A DNA stretch of 64,000 bases from Penelope pileata. Its lineage: Eukaryota; Chordata; Aves; Galliformes; Cracidae. This document shows, in pieces, positions 13,320-26,100 of the stretch. How positions within the stretch are numbered: the stretch's first letter is position 1; each line of letters opens with the position of its first letter. The notes beneath the pieces were generated by a model, which was not told the origin of the DNA, did not search any database, and saw only the letters and a program-made list of their open reading frames with translations. The stretch spans positions 248,001 through 312,000 of the forward strand of contig WBMW01003268.1 in the NCBI GenBank assembly GCA_013396635.1. The letters run 5' to 3'. The position numbers were made by a program, and so were the translations under genes.

Positions 13320-13660
13320 CCCATCCACTTCATAGAGGTCCATTATTATATTTTCACATGTATTCAAAGCCCTTCCATTTAAAAGTTAAATGAATCATAA
13401 TTCATCGATTTGTTGTAGCGTGCTCTAAATGCAATTCCCCTTAAAGGACCATGCAGGGCAAGAGCCCCTTGTCTTTGTTCTGCTCAAACTCCTGGTTAAA
13501 AACAAGAGAGCAGAAGGGATGGCATGAAAAAAATATTATCTAAAAGAAATGCAATGTCACATTGCTGTTTATAGGCTCTATCTGAAAAGCTTGATTTTAT
13601 CTAAAGCTGTAATTAAGGTAAATAGGTTAATGACTAGACTCACTTAGATAAAAGCAAAGG
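13320..13660. promoter_or_regulatory. AT-rich island in IGDCC4 intron 1 (candidate enhancer)
   Basis: About 340 bp of sharply AT-richer sequence than either flank, with repeated AATTA, ATTTTA and TTAAATG words and no coding exon. In birds, such islands in a large first intron of a developmental receptor gene are often conserved non-coding DNA. Function is inferred from composition and place only. Confidence 0.25.
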
Positions 13661-14739
13661 CTGCCAAAGCCCCGGGTAAATGAGTATCTGTGTATAAATA
13701 TCACATACCAGGCATCAAAGAAATAAAGCAGCTGAGAAGGTTTCCATCTAAGGATTTCTAAGGACACTTCTGATGCTCCCATCGCTGAAGCCAGCTGCAG
13801 CTGCTCCTTGCAGCTACCCGAGACCAGAGCCACCAACCCGTGGTGGCTGTCACCCTGCTGACACTAAGGTGGCTTTAGAGATCAACCCAGTGAAGGGCAG
13901 AACTGGTTTCTAGGAAGGACAGAGTGCTCTCACGCTTCTGTGCAAGCACTGGGTTTGCCAAAGCATCTTACCTACAGATCACAACTACCAGAGAGGGATA
14001 AATGCAAAAGCAGATCTCAGCTGAGCGCAGCTTCATCCAGATGTGTGTTATTCTAATGTATCCCCTGCAAACAAATGGTTCAGAAAGATGAAACAAATCA
14101 ATAGCAGTAATAATTTATTCATTGTGTTGAACTGTCAATAGGAATCACAATGCTAAAGCGCTTGACTCTTTCATGAAGGTGAAACCTTTGTATTTCCTTC
14201 CGTCCAGCCCCAGAAAGGCTTTTGAAACAGCAGCTGAAGTCAAGAGCAGGCAGAAATGCAGAACTGTTAACCCAAACCTTCTTCAGGTCCTCTCCTCACT
14301 GCTGGGAGCAGAGCAGCCTCTGGCTGTCCCCACGTATGGCAACACCAGCAGCAGCCTCCCTTGCACTGAAGGGCAATCACTGAAAGCATCCAAGTGAGTT
14401 CAATGCTAAAGTCCCTGAAAACCACTTCCCAAGCCCACGCTCAGCCAAAACCAGGGAGAGCTGAGCAGTTCCTGCCCCTTTCCCACCTGCTCCACGCCAA
14501 GCACACAGCACACCAAGCCTAAGGCTTTGCCCTGGGAACATCTCTGCAGAAGCCTCCACCTCCTAGCTGCCATTCTTTCCTTCAAAAGTCAACAAGGGAG
14601 AGCTGAGACGATCTCTGTAGGAGCTGCTGCGAGCATGGGGTGTACGGGGAGCTCAGGACAGAGCCCTGGGTTCGCACTCATAAATGTACAGTGTGGAGGC
14701 ATATTAAAATTGCAAGCTTGAACCAACACACTGGAACAA

Positions 14740-15260
14740 TAACACATCAGAGTCCTGTAATTGGGCCCTGAAATACACTTAGCGAAAAATACAGACCAGC
14801 TGCAATGTTGGAAATGCTCCTAATGCAATCCAAGGTAATTATTGGTAACAGACCATCAAACAAGTGCATTAATACGCTCCGATCGGAGAGAGAATCAGAT
14901 GGACAGTCTGGCACAGCAGCTTGTACCTGCAAATTATGTAAATGATTTGAAAGAGCAAAGCCCCAAAGCCCTAGAAACACTAACTGTAATGAAAGTTATT
15001 AAATGCTATTTTTGTTATCTGCTGGTGTTAACATTATAAGGCCCATTTGCTGAGGTAACCGTAATTTTGCTGCTGAGCAGCGGGCCGAGCTGAATAAGCC
15101 TGAGATTTGCCATTTTAAAGGGCCCCATCAAGCTAAAATGACTGGCTTAGATTTGCATGATTTCATGGACAACATTTAAACACTTCTGGCATTTTTTCCA
15201 CTGACGTGCAAAAGGAAATCCAGTCATTTTGCTTTTGTTAGAGGCAGAAGTTCCTGGTTT
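14740..15260. promoter_or_regulatory. AT-rich island with octamer and palindrome (candidate enhancer)
   Basis: About 520 bp of AT-rich, non-repetitive sequence with a GGTAATTATTGG block near 14834, a perfect 12-bp palindrome (CTCCGATCGGAG, 14877-14888) and an octamer ATTTGCAT at 15151-15158. There are few stops in one short plus frame, but no splice-bounded exon. Complex non-repetitive AT-rich sequence with homeodomain- and POU-type words resembles a conserved non-coding element. No alignment was available. Confidence 0.3.
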
Positions 15261-15900
15261 TATTTCGTGCATCACATTCGCGTTTGATCTGCAAACATCA
15301 CAGGAGAGCCTGAAAGGATCTCCTGTTACAATGTTATCTATGTCTGCACTGAACTATTAAAGTCAGGCATACTTTTAGGATATACTTTCATCTTGAGAAA
15401 GCTGAAAACATGCAATACAATACACTGCAGTATTATGCCTCTTGAGAACAGCCTCTCAAGTAGAAACCAATACTATCAGAGTACACAAAGATCCTTCACC
15501 TATGAGCTACAATTAAAATTCAAGTATGTTTGGTGGCCGCTTTCCTCTCTTTATGTAATCCAAAAATACAAATAAAAACACACTGGATGGAGTAACACCC
15601 AGCTCCAGCGAATCCATCACCTATCAGCTCTTCATTACTCTGCAGAGTAACCCCACACTCAACTGCAAACCTGGGGAAAAGCACCAAGACACAGAGGAAC
15701 GACACAACACCCCCAATCAGGGTTAAAACCAGCACCCAAGCTCCCCAACAAACAAAGCCTGTCCTCTGCCAGCAATGCTTCAGCCTCACAGCGTGAAGCT
15801 CTGCAAGCTGGCAGGACACCCTGGCTTCCTCTGCTTATGAAACCCCCAGGAACATGGGCCATGCTTAGTAAGTTCCAACGCAAGAGCCCACCTGTGTGGT

Positions 15901-15922
15901 TTTTGTTTGTTTGTTTGTTTTT
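15901..15922. repeat. GTTT simple repeat
   Basis: Four GTTT units flanked by further T, within IGDCC4 intron 1. Confidence 0.85.
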
Positions 15923-16199
15923 CTCCACCTCTCAGGTTGGAAGAGCCAACCTCAGCGATATGGATGTGCTTCCAGCTTCAACCAAGGGCCCTGTGTCTGT
16001 CCCAGAGACTCTTCCACCCCCAAGGAGCACAGGTGTGTGCCTGTCATTAACAGGAACTTGCAGCACTGCTGAAGGATGCCCTGCAATCCACACCAGCAGC
16101 CCCAAAAAGCAGGTGGAAGCACTGCTCAGCAGCCACGTTTCTGCATGCAGGAGATCACAGAGCAGTGCCAGCTCTCCCGGGCATTGCCACAATTTACAC

Positions 16200-16620
16200 T
16201 GAGATCAGAAAATTAAAATGATATTTTACGCTTAATGGTTCGAACAGGAGCTGTGAAGTCCGTCTCGTGGTCCCATTTAGAGCAGCAACGCCAGTGACAG
16301 AGCAGCAGATGGTCAGAAACACTCCCCTAGAATATTCAGGCGATTCAACTTGAATCCATGCCCAAATCATTTAACTTTAATGGATTCTTTCATTAACAAC
16401 CAAAGAAAGGGAATATGGTTGCCAGGACATTAAAATCACTTTTTCAATTATACTGTTATAAAATCGAACAAATTAGCTGTAATTCTTAGCTGAAGCCTAA
16501 ATGGAAGCATGACTTTATGAAAGAAATGAAAATTGATTTGGATTAGTGGGCATCAAGGGCTTTTTAAAAATTAACAAGATTCTTATGACTTCATAGCACG
16601 GACGGATTAGCTGGAGGTTT
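16200..16620. promoter_or_regulatory. AT-rich island in IGDCC4 intron 1 (candidate regulatory)
   Basis: AT-rich, non-repetitive sequence with repeated TTTAAT, AATTA and ATTAAAAT words between two GC-richer flanks. There is no coding potential. It is called a candidate only because it resembles the other AT islands in this intron. Confidence 0.22.
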
Positions 16621-19600
16621 CACTGCCCTGTGTTTGCTACCTGCCAAAGCACCGCAGCTGGCTTCACAGCATTCGTTGCAGCAGGTTTTAATTAGACTAA
16701 GGGAAGAGGATGCAAAGATTGAAGCTGGAACCAGATTTCTGGAGAAGCTGGGTGGTGCCCAAATCCACCTTTTGGACCTGGCCCAGCAGGGTCTTGGCAA
16801 AAGCAAGGGAAATGAGAGCCTCTCAGCTTTAGGAGGATAAGGACTGCAGGTTGTGTTATTTTGCTTGGGGTGGTCCAGCTCTAGGAGCAAGGCAAAACTG
16901 CACTGGATGCTTCACAAAAAATAAAAAAAAAACAAGCCCAAGATGCTTGTTGCAAAGAGCTCATAACCTCCACGCAGACTATTTAGAAAACCCAAAAAAC
17001 AAAACCAGGTAAGGACCACTAGGGAGCACCAGAAAGAGCCATTCATAAAGCAAGCAGGAGCTGTAACACTGGGCACCAGGTGTAAGGGAACTACAACACA
17101 CAGCAGTGGGCTCACCCTACAAAGGAAGAAAAGTGGCCTTTATACTGTATGTTACCAGCTTAATGAAAGAGAGAGGTGCTGACCCTACAAGCCCAGGAAC
17201 CCCGAGGTAGGTTCTACAGAGCCATTCTCCAGCCAGGGAAGGTAGAGGTTAAACACAAATCTGGAGGCTTTTGTACCTGCACTGGACAAAGCATTGTGGT
17301 TTTCTTTAATTAAAAAGGAAGGCAGCACTGCTGGGAATGATCCTGTTTTGAGCCCTGAGACAGATGGGATGCTCCAGCACACGCTGCACCCCAAACACCC
17401 CCAGGATGACGCACAGCCGCCAGCTGCCAGAGCTGGCCTCCCTGGAAGGTAAACGCAGCAGAACATTTCCAAACCATTTTCATGAAATCCTGCAACACAA
17501 AGCACTTTACATGACTCCCCTTTACGAGTCAGCATATGCAGTTATTTCCACTCTTTATTGCAACACAGTGGTTGACAATTTGCATCAGTTAAAGCTGGCC
17601 TGAAAAGTTAATCTTTCTTTGGACAACGCTGAATATTACTTCTATGCCATAATCACGCTGATTTGTCACCCTGCATCTGGCTTTCTGGATGCCACAGGGT
17701 AGTATTTTCCAATAAATGCAGAGCTCTCCTTTGAGCCAAGCCCTGTAATGTAACTCATGGGTCGCCACGTGCTTGTTTGCAGTTGTTGTATTTAAGAAAA
17801 CAGAAGAACACATTTTAATACAGAACCTGTCAAGCTCCACGTGTCTTAGAAATCTTTAAGGACCTGAAAAACAGGGGACCCCTTGGTTTTCTGATAGAAC
17901 TAGCAGCAGAATTTGGCATAGTGGAGTAGCAACTATATAGGCAAATACACTCTTTGCAAGCAAGGGCTCCTGTCTTGTCTGGGTTAGCTGTTTGAAGAGC
18001 CTCGAGTTGGAGCAATTTAAGAAAGCACAACCCCAGATGAGACCATCACTGACAGCAATCTTTCTGCAAGGCAAAACAGAACTGTCTTCTCCATACTGAT
18101 GCTTTAGGCTGAAGGTGACTTAAATGATGTTTTACTTTTACACCACTGCAATGAAACAGGAGGGTGCACACATCAAACTGCCGTGCTTCTGCCGAATGGC
18201 AGCAAATGCCAGGGTAGGGAACAGCAATTTCCAGCTAAAAGCACAGGACCTTCCTGACCCAGCCGGCCAGCACAGATGAGCACGCTCAGCCATACCATGC
18301 AGCCTGGCCTCCCAAGCTCCCACTGCTCACCGACAGAAGCTGGCAGCAAAGCGGCACTGCTCACCACCCTGCACAGACAGCAGCACCCTCCTGTCCATCC
18401 GCTGGGATCTGAGAGTGCCTATGGGGACTTCTGGATACCCATTTTGACTGTTTAGGAGAAGAAGCTTATTATTATAATTATTAGTAACAATTATACAACT
18501 ATTATATATGTTAATAGATGTCAACAGAACAAGAATATTAACATATTCTCTACAGGGCATTCCGCAGAATTAATGAGTTTTAGTAATGAGACTAACCTCT
18601 CTGACATCTTGCTGGTGCTTATTCCTAAGCAAGCTCCTGAATTCAGCAGGCACCTGCTCAGGCAGAGCACTGGGCTGCAACTAACTCAATACCTGTAGGT
18701 CAAAGGGACATGACTGCTGATGAGCAGAAGTTCGTGCCTTGCTCGGAGCAGGGATGGAAACGGTAGACACGTTTGCTTCTGCTACCCCTGCTCCCGAGCT
18801 AGTACCCTCTCTTCCACAGGGACTGGCAGACAGTTCTGAGCAACCTCGTCTCACAGCACACCAGCTGTCTGCTGCAGTGAATGCCAATCACCCCCGAGAG
18901 CTCTGTGCCGTTGCCATATTAATTCAAGTGCATCACAGGGCTGTCCCCATCTGCAGTCCCACCTCCTCTCCAAGACCTTCCAGGCTGGCAGTGCTGCAGG
19001 CTGGAGGAGGGGACTCCAGCGCTGTTGGCAGGACACTGCTCTGCCAGTAGTGGGTTTAGCTGGGGTGCAGGGCTTCCCATCACTCTCAGGAGCCAAGGAA
19101 ACAGAAATGAGCTCTCTGCAACGCACTGAGCTCAGGAACAGTCCTAAAGATGGGCAGAGTACAACTTTAGGGTTATTTTGCAGCCTACCTCATCTGCAAG
19201 CTGGGCAACTTGGGAAGAACAGACAGCTCACATTGTTTCAGCAGCAGACCCTAAAAGCCCTAACTCTGGTGCAGTGAAATCGGCAGGAAAATTCCCACAG
19301 GCTGAGGGTGGAGGATTTAGCCCGAGAGAGGTTCAGAACAAAAGGAGCATCTGTGCCTCACCCATGAGACCCACAGCACACAGCAGTGTAAAAATGGCAT
19401 TCACTTGGACCTGATGCTGCCTCCCAGAAAATGATTCCAAAGCCTTTCTGCTTGCAGCCCCCACCTCTGGGCGTGCTTTCTGCCTGCTTTTGTTCCATAT
19501 GGGGTATTTGCATGGAAAAAAAGAGCCCCATCCCTCAGCTGCTCATCTCCTCCTGCTGCTGACCCTTCCCAGCAGAAGAGGGACTACCCAGAGAGGCTGT

Positions 19601-19923
19601 CTGCATGCAAATAGCCTCAAAGGACCACTGCAGAGGAACAGAGGAACCATCTCACCAGTTTGCAGTTTTACTGAGAGTCGCTGGGACGCGTTCACTGGCA
19701 GACTTGGAGCATCCTCTACGGAAAGTCGGTCTCTGAGATCACGCTGAGAACATTACCAGCCAGGAAAAGCCCTGGTACCCTCCAACACACGGCACACGGA
19801 CAGAGGAATGGTCAACAAGAGACTCAGCCTCTTCCACAAAGCACAGTGGTCACAGGAGGTTCAAATACCTCTCAGAGGCTTTTGTCCCTCGACCTTCCTG
19901 TGATTTTTGCTCTTTTGTAAGCA

Positions 19924-20041
19924 CATTACACTCATCCTAAGCATACTGCAATTGTCCTACCAGATCAGTTATGTGGAAAGCCTGACCAAAGGGGGAAGCT
20001 GACAGTGACCTGCTCCGGGGATCTCTCTCGGAGCGTGAGCC
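19924..20041. repeat. 118-bp direct repeat, copy 1
   Basis: This segment, from CATTACACTCATCC to GGAGCGTGAGCC, is repeated base for base at 20043-20160, with only an N between the copies. The first copy is preceded by GCA. If the N is A, the structure is a perfect tandem of a 119-bp unit. Zero divergence plus the N points to an unmerged contig overlap rather than an old duplication. Confidence 0.95.
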
Positions 20042-20042
20042 N
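20042..20042. other. Single ambiguous base N (assembly joint)
   Basis: This is the only N seen in the window. It sits exactly between the two identical 118-bp copies, which is what a scaffolder leaves when two contigs with an undetected end overlap are placed next to each other. Confidence 0.9.
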
Positions 20043-20160
20043 CATTACACTCATCCTAAGCATACTGCAATTGTCCTACCAGATCAGTTATGTGGAAAGC
20101 CTGACCAAAGGGGGAAGCTGACAGTGACCTGCTCCGGGGATCTCTCTCGGAGCGTGAGCC
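20043..20160. repeat. 118-bp direct repeat, copy 2
   Basis: Identical to 19924-20041. It continues into unique sequence at 20161, so the true genome probably reads from one copy straight into this flank. Both copies lie in IGDCC4 intron 1 and no exon is affected. Confidence 0.95.
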
Positions 20161-23100
20161 AGACAGCACTGTCAAAGGGCAAAGAATACACTCTGGGAAC
20201 AAAGCCTCTTTGTTCCCCTAATTTTGTTCCAGTTAAGTCAGTTCAGCTGTTCCATATAACCAGTCAAAAACATTCAGCATTTCCCTAAGTATTTTAAGAC
20301 TTCAAAGTTGTAGGTTTTGTTTTGACAGTTTTAAACTGCATGGCTTTTTTTCTTCACAGATTTTTTTTGCATTAAAAACAACGCTGTTTAATAAATTAAG
20401 CTTTAAAACAACCACTGCTGCTCCGCTTTTATCATGGCTTCAATTAAAATATTGTTTCTTGAAGACAGCTAATGACTTCTGAGAGAAGAAAAACGAGGGT
20501 ATTTCGCTGAGAATGTTTTCAATAGATTCCATTTGTTAAAGCTTGTGATTGAAACCAAACCCCAAGTAGGACAGGCTCAAAACCAGGGCTGCGAGTTTGT
20601 CCAAGTCACTGAGCCAAACTCAAGCCCTTAAATGAACGGTTTTCACCCCAAAAAATAAACTCTCATCCACGTCCATTGCTGTGATCCCTCTGCCACTGCA
20701 GAGTTGCAATGGAGGACACCCATCCCCTGGAAAGAGCTGGGGGGGCCTCGAGCTGGGTCTGTGCCCCCAGCAGAGGTGGGGAATGGCTGCTGGGGGCACA
20801 CAAGGCTCAGTGACAGGGCGGTCCCTTCGTACCTACATGTAAGCAGGTGCTCCCAGCTATCGGGGTGCAATGGCGAGCCCAAGCAGCAGGCAGCAAACAG
20901 CTCTCCAGTGCTCACTGACGACGAAAATGTAGGAAAAACATGATGCAGAGGAGTACCTGGCAGCTCGGCAGACAGGAGCTGATGGGGAGCAGGCTGTTCC
21001 AGAACAAAACCTTCCTGCATAACCCAGGCAACAGAGCTGACCTTTTCATCTACATCCAGCAGTCAACCCATCGCTGAACTCATTAACGTGGGAGATGTGC
21101 CCCTCACAACTGTTTTGCTGGCAGCCTTGGGCCGAGCCTGTGCTGTCACTGATTGCCTCCTGCCAGGAACAGCGCAGGGACGAGAGCTGTGCTGAAAGCA
21201 AACCTGTGTGAGCTCTGCCCCTGTAACGTGAGCTTCGCGCCCTCGCGCACCAAACAGGAGCCGGGCAAGCAAGCAAGGAACTCGTGGCTTCAAAAGCAAA
21301 CAAAAGAGGGTTATGAAAACTAATTAGCTGCTCGTGCTTATGACTGTGCTCCTCTGCAAAGCTGTAAGCACACAGGCGTTTGGAAGCGAGCGCACCTCGG
21401 AGGGCTCCTTACAAGCAGCACTGGGACGCGCTGGGCTCAGCAGTGCCAGCAGCACGGGCACTAATCCCAGCGTGCTGAGGCCAAAGCTCCACTCACACGG
21501 TTTGCAGCACAGCCCACAGCCAGCTGTGTCAGCACAACCCAGAGAGCAGGATCAAGCGGCCATGGGGAGGGAGCTTTTAAGCCCGCAATGCTGCCAAATG
21601 CTTCATATCACAGCCCTGCCTATTTGCATTTCTGCCTTGGGCCCCATCTGCAGCCTCCCATCTATGTCAGAACCATCCCCAGGGAGAAGGGAGGCCACTG
21701 TCCATTTGCTCGACACACCTCAAGCGCATCCAGTTTAAAATGAACTAGGTGGTAAACTCCTAACACAAATCTTTTCAGTGCAATTTTGGATCTCTTCCCA
21801 TTTGGGGGCAGAGAAAAATCAGAAATGGCAATGTCTGGTCCAAAGGCTGCTCCCCCAGCTCCCCCCTCCAGCAAGCAGCACCGTGTCTCACCACCCCCAG
21901 CACAGGCACTCTGCTCTTCTCCACTAATTGAGCAACAGTGATTTACACTTCAGCCAGGGTGATCTTGTAGGGTAGGTCTCCAAATGCAGCCTCAGTTAAA
22001 TCACGTAGCAGTAAGCACACAAGGAATAAAATATCTTCAAAACATGGTTACATCCTGTTCCAGAAGTCTTAATGGGCCATATTTTTAGCCCAGGGACAAC
22101 CTGAAAGCCAGCACTGACATACTGCAACGCTGAAGCAACGTCACTGCAAAGCTATTTCATTACAAGCCACAGTTCTCCTTGCACAGCTAATTTCTTCCAT
22201 GAGCCCAAATGAGCGGATGCAAAGTCCTTCAGCGTGCACAAGCATACAGCAGCAAGAAATGAGCCCAACATGGCATGTAAAAGTTGAGAATTGGGAAAAA
22301 GAACGCAAGAAATGCAGGCGAGCAATGCCTTTCAACATACGTGTCTCAGCAGAGGTCACTGCAATGAGCTGGAGGAGGGCCAGGGCACCATGCAGGCCCC
22401 TGTCTGAGATGCCACCCAGGCTCCAGGCAGGCATCCTCAGACACAGCTGGAGACAGCAGAGGCTCAGGCTGAGACCACGCATCCTCCTGGGCCTCCTGGT
22501 ACCTGCAGCAATGAAACGTGGAAGCTGCCTTCATCTCAGCCTGCTTAAGACCCACGGGAGAAGGAACATTCATGGGCCTTGGTGCCTGCTCTGTTCTAGA
22601 TGGAGAGAGCACAGGGTACCAACAAGCTCTGCACCAGCTCTGTGCTTCACCTGAAGCTTTTATCCCTGCCCCTCAGGGAAATGGCAACAACCTTTTTGAT
22701 TTACACAGTATGACAGCAGCTCTGGCAGCAACGGTGGGCTGGGAGCAGCTAAACATTCTCTTGTTCCAAAGGATCGTAGATCAAAAACCTGCCCTGGATG
22801 AGAAGCTCATGGTTCAGACAGCACAAAACCAGCAAGGGGTGATGCTGGCTGCCCATGTTTCACAGGGGTTATAGTGTGGATGGCCTGCAAACCTGAATCT
22901 CAAGAGATTTCAGTGGCTCTCAGCCTGCAGCGAGCAACTGCACCGTGCTTTTCTGGAAGCCGCTCCTCCTCCCTGCACAATCCTGGAGGGAGAGCACCCA
23001 CACAGTCCTTATCTCCCTCATTAGGAAGCAAAGAAGTTGTTCAAGAATCTAAAATTGGCTTCCCCTCTGAATCAGTTGCAAAACTGTCTCAGGAAAGGTA

Positions 23101-26100
23101 TGTTATCTGCCAGCAGCCCAAACCACTCCTATCTGGAACAGAATAATAAAGTCATTAGTACAAGCAATCAGACTGTTACACCATTGTCTTACACGGCTAT
23201 AATTTAACAGTTCCTCGCTGTTTGCTTTAGGAAATCTATTCTTGAAAGGTCTATAAAATTATAAACTCATGCTGCAGTTTGAAAACATTGGCACAAGCAG
23301 GGATTTCTGTTCTTTAATAAATCACATCCCCCCACTAGTAAACACCAGCTTATAGGAAACATCTTTTGTTTACTGAAAGTAAATCCCATGTGGACGTTCT
23401 AAACAAAAAGAAGGTGGGAGGCTGAGAGGAACTGACAGATTATGTTTTCCACTTCCATTTTGCCTTGTGTCTAAACAAACAGTTCCCAACAGCTTTGTTT
23501 TCCAAACCAACCTTCCCCCAGCTGCTGCCTGAAACCACAGAGAAGGAAAGCAATACCAAAACGTGCAAGAATGACTTGACTTTGTGCACTCACTTTGCTC
23601 AGCTCTCAGTGTCTGGATACACAAACCACGTGGAGCATTACCAGGAGGAAGCAACGGCCTCGCAGGCACTGGGAGGGCTCGGTCAGACCCTCCAGCCATG
23701 CAGGGAGAGCCAGTGTTTTGCTGAGCTCTTGTGCCAGCTCTCTTGCCACAGGATCACATCTGTTGAGTACCAGCCAGCCACACTGCACATCAGCTTGAAG
23801 ATGACTGTGAACCCATGCAACAACAGCTCAAGTAGAAGAAAAGGACTCTCACGGACTCCTCTGAGAACAGTCAGCTGTGGCATCTGAGAAACAAGCTACT
23901 GCCCTCCGTGCCTTTTGGGTGTGACCTTGCCTGTTCCCATAACGTAAGGGCAGCGTGGAGACACTGACCCAAAGAAGATCCAAGAAGCTGTGTTAGGATG
24001 GAGCACGTCTAATGCTTCTGAATTTATCTTAAAGATCAAAGATGTTAATCATCAAAGATCTTTCTCATCTCTCTGCCTTCAACTGATGATCAAGGCAAAC
24101 GCTCCTGCACTCCTCTCCCTTCTTGCTACAGTTTAGTGTTAGTTAGACTGTCTCAGAAGCTCCTTGCCTACACAAGAGATGTGGCAGCACTGTTAAGGCT
24201 TTAGGACAGCAATAGCTATAGTGTTAATAGTACTTTGGCTCCCATTTCACTCAAATACCAGAAAATTCCTCGTATTTGCCCATAAATGGAGGTATGCCTC
24301 CATCAGGGTCTCAGAGATGATGTGCAAATACATGCACAGCCCTGGCACACATCACTGACATTATGCCCCATCTAACCCTCCACCAAGGGTTACAGACTTG
24401 CTCTGCATTTCTCTTCTACTCAACTTACTTCTAACAGGAAAGGGGGAAAATGCCAAAACCCTCCATGCCTGGACTGCTGGAACAAGGTGGAGGTGTTTGA
24501 AGCTTCCTGCCCAGGTAGCTACAGGAAGCCCCACACACAGAGAACAGGCCTGGATCTCGCCCAGGGACAGCGGATGTTGAGCCAAGTGGCAGATCTCACA
24601 TAACCTTCACCTGCTTCTACCATCCTGATGACGAAAGAACTCAGTCTTGCAAGCTGGACTTTTCAGGAGCGTTGCCCAGCATTTGCAGGGCCACAGGTGG
24701 GGTTTCTGCAGGGAACCCCACAGCACCTACACAACCAGAGAACTAACCTTGTGCTCCAGCCCTTCCACGGGGCCTTCTTCCCCCCTCCCTGCACAGCTGG
24801 CACAGCAGCTGAGGCTCCCTGACAGCACGTGGATTGCACTGCTACTCACGGCACAAATAAGATAATTGGGCCTGAAATCTTCAAAGCCCTGCCACTGCTG
24901 TTGGTAATGAGATCTGAGTTCACCTGAAAATAAAACAGGGGTGTAGAGCAGGTAAAGCCCATTCTCCACCACCAGCCTGACCTCCGACTGCAAAGCCATG
25001 CACCCAGCAGCCTGGCCCAGCTCCAGCCAAGAGGCAGCTCCGAGCAGCTGAGACGTCCACGTGTGAGTACAACCCTTAGAAAGAACAGCATTCACACAGG
25101 GAAACTGAAGGTCTGACATATTTGCCAGCAAGACACAAGCTACAAGCAGACAAACTCTGATGTTTTCATCAGTGACAGCCCTTTTATCTTGCTGTGTTCT
25201 CTTCTGCAGAAAGGTGGCAGATCACATCTTTACTGAAAAGCCACCTGCCAAGGGAAAGGGCAAAGAACCCCTCTGCAGGGTGACACTGCTCTGACACATC
25301 CCGAGACACACTCACTCCTCAGACTGAGCTGAAGGCTTTCACAACAAGTAAGTCCCCTGGGATGTATTTAGAATTACTTATCGTGTGTTTTCGATGGGGT
25401 GTTCTTCTGTGTTTTTAAGTTAAGCAAATAGTCTCCCTGCTGGGTGACTGTCTTGACAGTTCAACCTGGAGTCTGTCTGCTGGACAGGGAGCCCAGTGCC
25501 ATAGCACAGGGCAGATACAACACCCCCATCATGAACTGCTCTGGTTTCAGTCCTGCCAGGTACTGAAAAACGTGCACACACAGCCCATCTCCCTGCTGCT
25601 TCCCAAGCAGCACCCCCTGCCCCAGACCCCCAGCAGCAATGCCCGGGTCTGTGAGTTACCATCTCAAGATCCAGCTCTCATGTGCTGCACAGTTACAAAG
25701 TCACCTACCCCCGAGAAGTCAGGCTCATCAAACCCCTGCCAGCTCTCCTGCATTTCCCAGGTAATTGCTCAAACCAGGAATTAATGAGAAATAATGAGGC
25801 AGCACACAGGGGAAGAGAAGACAATTCAGAACAGCAACAAAGAAAACTAATGGGAAAGCATGCTTTAATAGCTCACTGCAGATGGCTTCCAGCCTGCATC
25901 GCCCCGAGAGAGGCTTCACCTCTGCAGGAAGACACAGGGACCTCAGCACGTGCACCAGCCACGCTGCATGGGAACGCAGAGGAACGCAGCGGGGCTCCCA
26001 CCAGGGTTAATGCTGCAGAGCAGGCAGAACAAGCAGGCTCTCTCCTGCAGCTTCCTCACCATCCACGCTCGGCCTCTGGGAAGTCACAAAGTCCATCTGC

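Larger units (their letters stand above)
15260..19923 (-). other. IGDCC4: IGDCC4 intron 1, middle part: no gene seen
   Basis: This is intronic sequence with alternating CAG-rich and AT-rich segments. It includes a GTTT simple repeat (15901-15922), an AT-rich stretch at about 16200-16620 and octamer motifs at 17578-17585, 19506-19513 and 19605-19612. No splice-bounded exon, CR1 body or RNA gene was recognised. Confidence 0.65.
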
